Source: Roseovarius sp. | GTDB lineage: Bacteria > Pseudomonadota > Alphaproteobacteria > Rhodobacterales > Rhodobacteraceae | Direction of reading: 5' to 3' | Assembly: GCA_021767845.1 (NCBI GenBank) | Contig: JAASSQ010000120.1 | Coordinates: 1 to 8,495, forward strand | Length of the DNA: 8,495 bases | Shown here: in pieces, positions 6,682 through 8,495 of the stretch | How the letters are laid out: each line of letters starts with the position of its first letter | Numbering within the stretch: position 1 is the stretch's first letter | Program-made: the position numbers and the translations under genes | Notes under the pieces: generated by a model | What the model saw: the letters and a program-made list of their open reading frames with translations, nothing else | Database searches by the model: none | What the model was told of the DNA's origin: nothing

Positions 6682-7850
6682 CGCGCCACCTCCACCGCTT
6701 CGAGGATCGAACAGTAATTCGCCACGCCCGAACCGCCCATGTTGAAGACACAACCCAATTCGGCCCCGGGGCGCTGCATCTCGCCCGCCTCGCCGGCAAG
6801 CTGCGCCGCGACCATCGCGTGCATCGACACGCCCGTGGCCCCCACGGGGTGCCCCTTGGCCTTCAGCCCGCCCGACAGGTTGACCGGCAAGGCCCCGTCC
6901 GGCGCGACCAGACCGCTCTCCAGCGCGGCGCGTCCCTTGCCCGGCGGGGCCAGCCCCATCGCCTCGTAGATCATCAGCTCGGCAATGGTGAAGCAATCGT
7001 GCACCTCGGCGACGTCTAAATCCCGCGCCTTGATCCCCGCCGCCTCGAAGGCGCGGGCAAAGGCCGCGGCAGGCCCCTCGAACCGCAGCATGTCGCGCCG
7101 CGACATGGGCAGGAAATCATTGACCTGCACAGCCGAGCGGAACCGCACCGCGCGCGCGAATTCCCCCGCCATGTCCTCGGACACCAGCACGACCGCCGCC
7201 GCGCCGTCGGAAATCAGCGAGCAATCCGTCAGCCGCAACGGCGGGGCCACCAGCGGGTTCTTCTCGCTCACCGTGTTGCAGAACTCGAACGCAACCGCCT
7301 TGCGAATCTGCGCCAGCGGGTTCTTCAGCGCGTTGGCATGGTTCTTGACCGCGATCCGCGCCAGCGTCTCGGACTGGTCGCCATGCGCCTGGAAATAGCT
7401 CTCCTCGATGCGCCCGAAAATTTGCGGAAAGGACAGGCCCCCTTCCTCGGGCTGGTAGGCGGCATGGCCCAGCGCCTCGGCGACGCCCGCGGTGTCCTTT
7501 TCCGACATTTTCTCGACCCCCACGACCAGCGCGCAGCGCACGCTGCCCGCCCGGATCGCCTCGCGCGCCGCATAAAGCGCCGCCGACCCCGAGGCACAGG
7601 CATTTTCCAGCCGCGTCGCCGGCGTGAAGCGGAAATCGTCATGCGCCTGCAGCGCAAGCGAGGCCGGGAACCCGTCGCTGACCAGCCCGGCGTTGAAATG
7701 GCCCATCCAGATCCCGTCCACGTCGCCCGCCTCGATCCCGGCATGGGCCAGCGCCTCGGTGACGGGCTGGGCGATCAGGGTCTCCAGCGCCATGTCCGCA
7801 TGGTTGCCGAAGGCGGTATGCCCCCAGCCGACAATCGTTGCCTCCACCAT
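6678..7850 (-). CDS. Thiolase family protein, SCPx/SCP2-type (acetyl-CoA acetyltransferase-like)
   Basis: A 390-residue thiolase-fold enzyme expected to cleave a 3-oxoacyl-CoA with CoA, or the reverse. Visible: NACASGS (83-89, nucleophile Cys85), VHDCF (283-287) and GGLKAKGHPVGATG with His334. The HDCF block followed by ELM-YEAMGL resembles the SCPx thiolase domain rather than the classical biosynthetic thiolase. The classical second catalytic cysteine (C-x-G near the C-terminus) is absent; the aligned motif here is NMGGSG (370-375). SCPx relatives use the HDCF cysteine instead, so Cys286 may take that role. No separate DUF35/OB-fold partner gene is present in the window. First gene of the - strand operon, with GGGAGGA (7863-7857) six bases before the ATG and a candidate promoter upstream. 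Shares an ATGA overlap with the ligase gene. The substrate is unknown. Confidence 0.88.
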   Translation of the reverse strand: MVEATIVGWGHTAFGNHADMALETLIAQPVTEALAHAGIEAGDVDGIWMGHFNAGLVSDGFPASLALQAHDDFRFTPATRLENACASGSAALYAAREAIRAGSVRCALVVGVEKMSEKDTAGVAEALGHAAYQPEEGGLSFPQIFGRIEESYFQAHGDQSETLARIAVKNHANALKNPLAQIRKAVAFEFCNTVSEKNPLVAPPLRLTDCSLISDGAAAVVLVSEDMAGEFARAVRFRSAVQVNDFLPMSRRDMLRFEGPAAAFARAFEAAGIKARDLDVAEVHDCFTIAELMIYEAMGLAPPGKGRAALESGLVAPDGALPVNLSGGLKAKGHPVGATGVSMHAMVAAQLAGEAGEMQRPGAELGCVFNMGGSGVANYCSILEAVEVAR

Positions 7851-7876
7851 CGTCCGTCCTCCCTTCCGGCTATTCG

Positions 7877-7905
7877 GGGATACTGCTAGGCTTATAATCG
7901 CTCAA
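7877..7905 (-). promoter_or_regulatory. Candidate promoter for the thiolase-ligase-SDR operon
   Basis: On the - strand TTGAGC (7905-7900) is followed after exactly 17 bases by TATCCC (7882-7877). A start about seven bases further would leave a leader of some 20 bases before the thiolase ATG at 7850, enough for its ribosome site. The 17-base spacer contains the + strand TATAAT box of the opposite candidate promoter, so polymerase binding in the two directions would be mutually exclusive. The call rests on motif matching alone. Confidence 0.35.
7893..7898 (+). promoter_or_regulatory. Candidate -10 box for the PAS-LuxR regulator gene
   Basis: A perfect TATAAT in an AT-richer island of an otherwise GC-rich window, 36 bases before the regulator ATG. 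No good -35 lies at normal distance (CTATTC at 7870-7875 with a 17-base gap is the nearest), which would suit a promoter that needs an activator, or the match may be chance. Confidence 0.3.
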
Positions 7906-7934
7906 TCTCGGGAAACCACTTAGGTAAAACTACG

Positions 7935-8495
7935 ATGGTCCACGCGCCGGACAGCGCCCCTTCGGAAATCGGGTTCGAACTGGCCCCGGTCGGCCTCGCC
8001 GTGACCCGGCAGCGGATCATCGTCCAGTGCAACCAGCGCTTCTGCGAAACCTTCGGCTATCCGCGCGAGGCGCTGGAAGGTCAGTCGCTGTCCCGGCTCT
8101 ACCCCTCCGAACAGGAATTCGAACAGATCGGGGCACGGGGCGAAAAGCTGATGCAGGGCTCGGGCCGCTACAATGACGAACGGATCATGCGGCGCAGCGA
8201 CGGGGCGCTCTTCTGGTGCCGGGTCCGCGGCCAGTCGCTCACACCCGCCGATCCCTTCGCCCACGCGGTCTGGAGCTTTGCCGATCTCTCGCAACTCCGG
8301 CCCGTGGTGGACATCACCCAGCGCGAACGCGAGGTCGCCATGCACCTTGTCGCGGGGCTGACCAGCAAGGAAACCGCGCGACAGCTCGGCCTCTCGCCCC
8401 GCACGGTCGAGGCACACCGCGCGCGGCTGATGACGAAATTCGGGGCCGCGAACGGCTCGCAACTGATCGCCCGCCTGTCAGGCGCGCCGATCTAG
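7935..8495 (+). CDS. PAS domain-containing LuxR-type transcriptional regulator
   Basis: A 186-residue regulator with two parts. Residues about 13-118 look like a single PAS sensory domain (FELAPVGLAVTRQRIIVQCN-RF-ETFGYPREALEGQS, then the R-SDG-FWCRVRG strand region). Residues about 126-183 are a LuxR/FixJ helix-turn-helix with TQREREVAMHLVAGLTSKETARQLGLSPRTVEAHRARLMTKFGA. There is no receiver domain and no membrane segment, so it is likely a cytoplasmic one-component sensor; the ligand is unknown. It ends with TAG at the last base of the window and appears complete. The ATG at 7935 has only a weak ribosome site (TAGG, about ten bases upstream), and no better in-frame start is seen. It diverges from the thiolase operon across 84 bases, so it probably controls that operon and perhaps itself. 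Confidence 0.88.
   Translation: MVHAPDSAPSEIGFELAPVGLAVTRQRIIVQCNQRFCETFGYPREALEGQSLSRLYPSEQEFEQIGARGEKLMQGSGRYNDERIMRRSDGALFWCRVRGQSLTPADPFAHAVWSFADLSQLRPVVDITQREREVAMHLVAGLTSKETARQLGLSPRTVEAHRARLMTKFGAANGSQLIARLSGAPI

Noticed and set aside
5092..6717. Long + strand open frame opposite the acyl-CoA synthetase
   Set aside because: His/Arg/Pro-rich shadow of the true - strand gene, with no recognisable domain.
7869..7882. Fourth copy of the post-stop element (TATTCGGGG resembles CCCCGAATA reversed)
   Set aside because: The match covers only about nine bases, lacks the TTCATCGTT part, and lies upstream of a gene start rather than after a stop.
7915..7925. Operator for the LuxR-type regulator (ACC-N5-GGT)
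   Set aside because: The arms are only three bases long, which is expected by chance; no stronger dyad is seen in the 84-base gap.

Overview
This is a compact, GC-rich window of densely packed bacterial genes. The panC and rpe proteins, the alphaproteobacterial style of the enzymes, the tight ATGA gene overlaps and an intergenic element I associate from memory with Rhodobacteraceae all suggest a member of the Rhodobacterales. I cannot name the genus. I see no mobile element, CRISPR array, tRNA or rRNA, and no gene-free stretch longer than about 135 bases.

Layout. Bases 1-240 hold the 3' end of panC (pantothenate synthesis, + strand). It converges on rpe (345-1028, - strand), a housekeeping pentose-phosphate/Calvin-cycle epimerase. 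From a 131-base divergent gap, a three-gene + strand operon begins: an AlkK-type fatty-acyl-CoA ligase (1160-2803), an aminoglycoside-phosphotransferase-fold kinase of the ACAD10/11 N-domain type (2800-3819) and a PaaI-type hotdog thioesterase (3816-4238). A second three-gene operon on the - strand converges on it: an SCPx-type thiolase (7850-6678), a second AMP-forming acyl-CoA ligase (6681-5170) and a 3-hydroxybutyrate-dehydrogenase-like SDR (5173-4364). All four internal junctions in the two operons are 4-base ATGA overlaps. A PAS-LuxR regulator (7935-8495) diverges from the thiolase across an 84-base gap that holds candidate promoters for both directions.

How the genes may work together (inference). 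The - strand operon could form a short acid-degrading module. The SDR would oxidise a free 3-hydroxy acid, the ligase would make the CoA thioester, and the thiolase would cleave it; the PAS-LuxR protein is the obvious candidate regulator. The + strand operon activates a carboxylic acid to its CoA ester, carries a kinase whose relatives phosphorylate 4-hydroxyacyl-CoAs, and carries a thioesterase that can release CoA. No acyl-CoA dehydrogenase lies in the window, so the 4-hydroxy-acid route is only a hypothesis. The region looks like accessory carboxylic/fatty acid catabolism. The least explained sequence is a short element found just after the stop codons of panC, rpe and the thioesterase gene.
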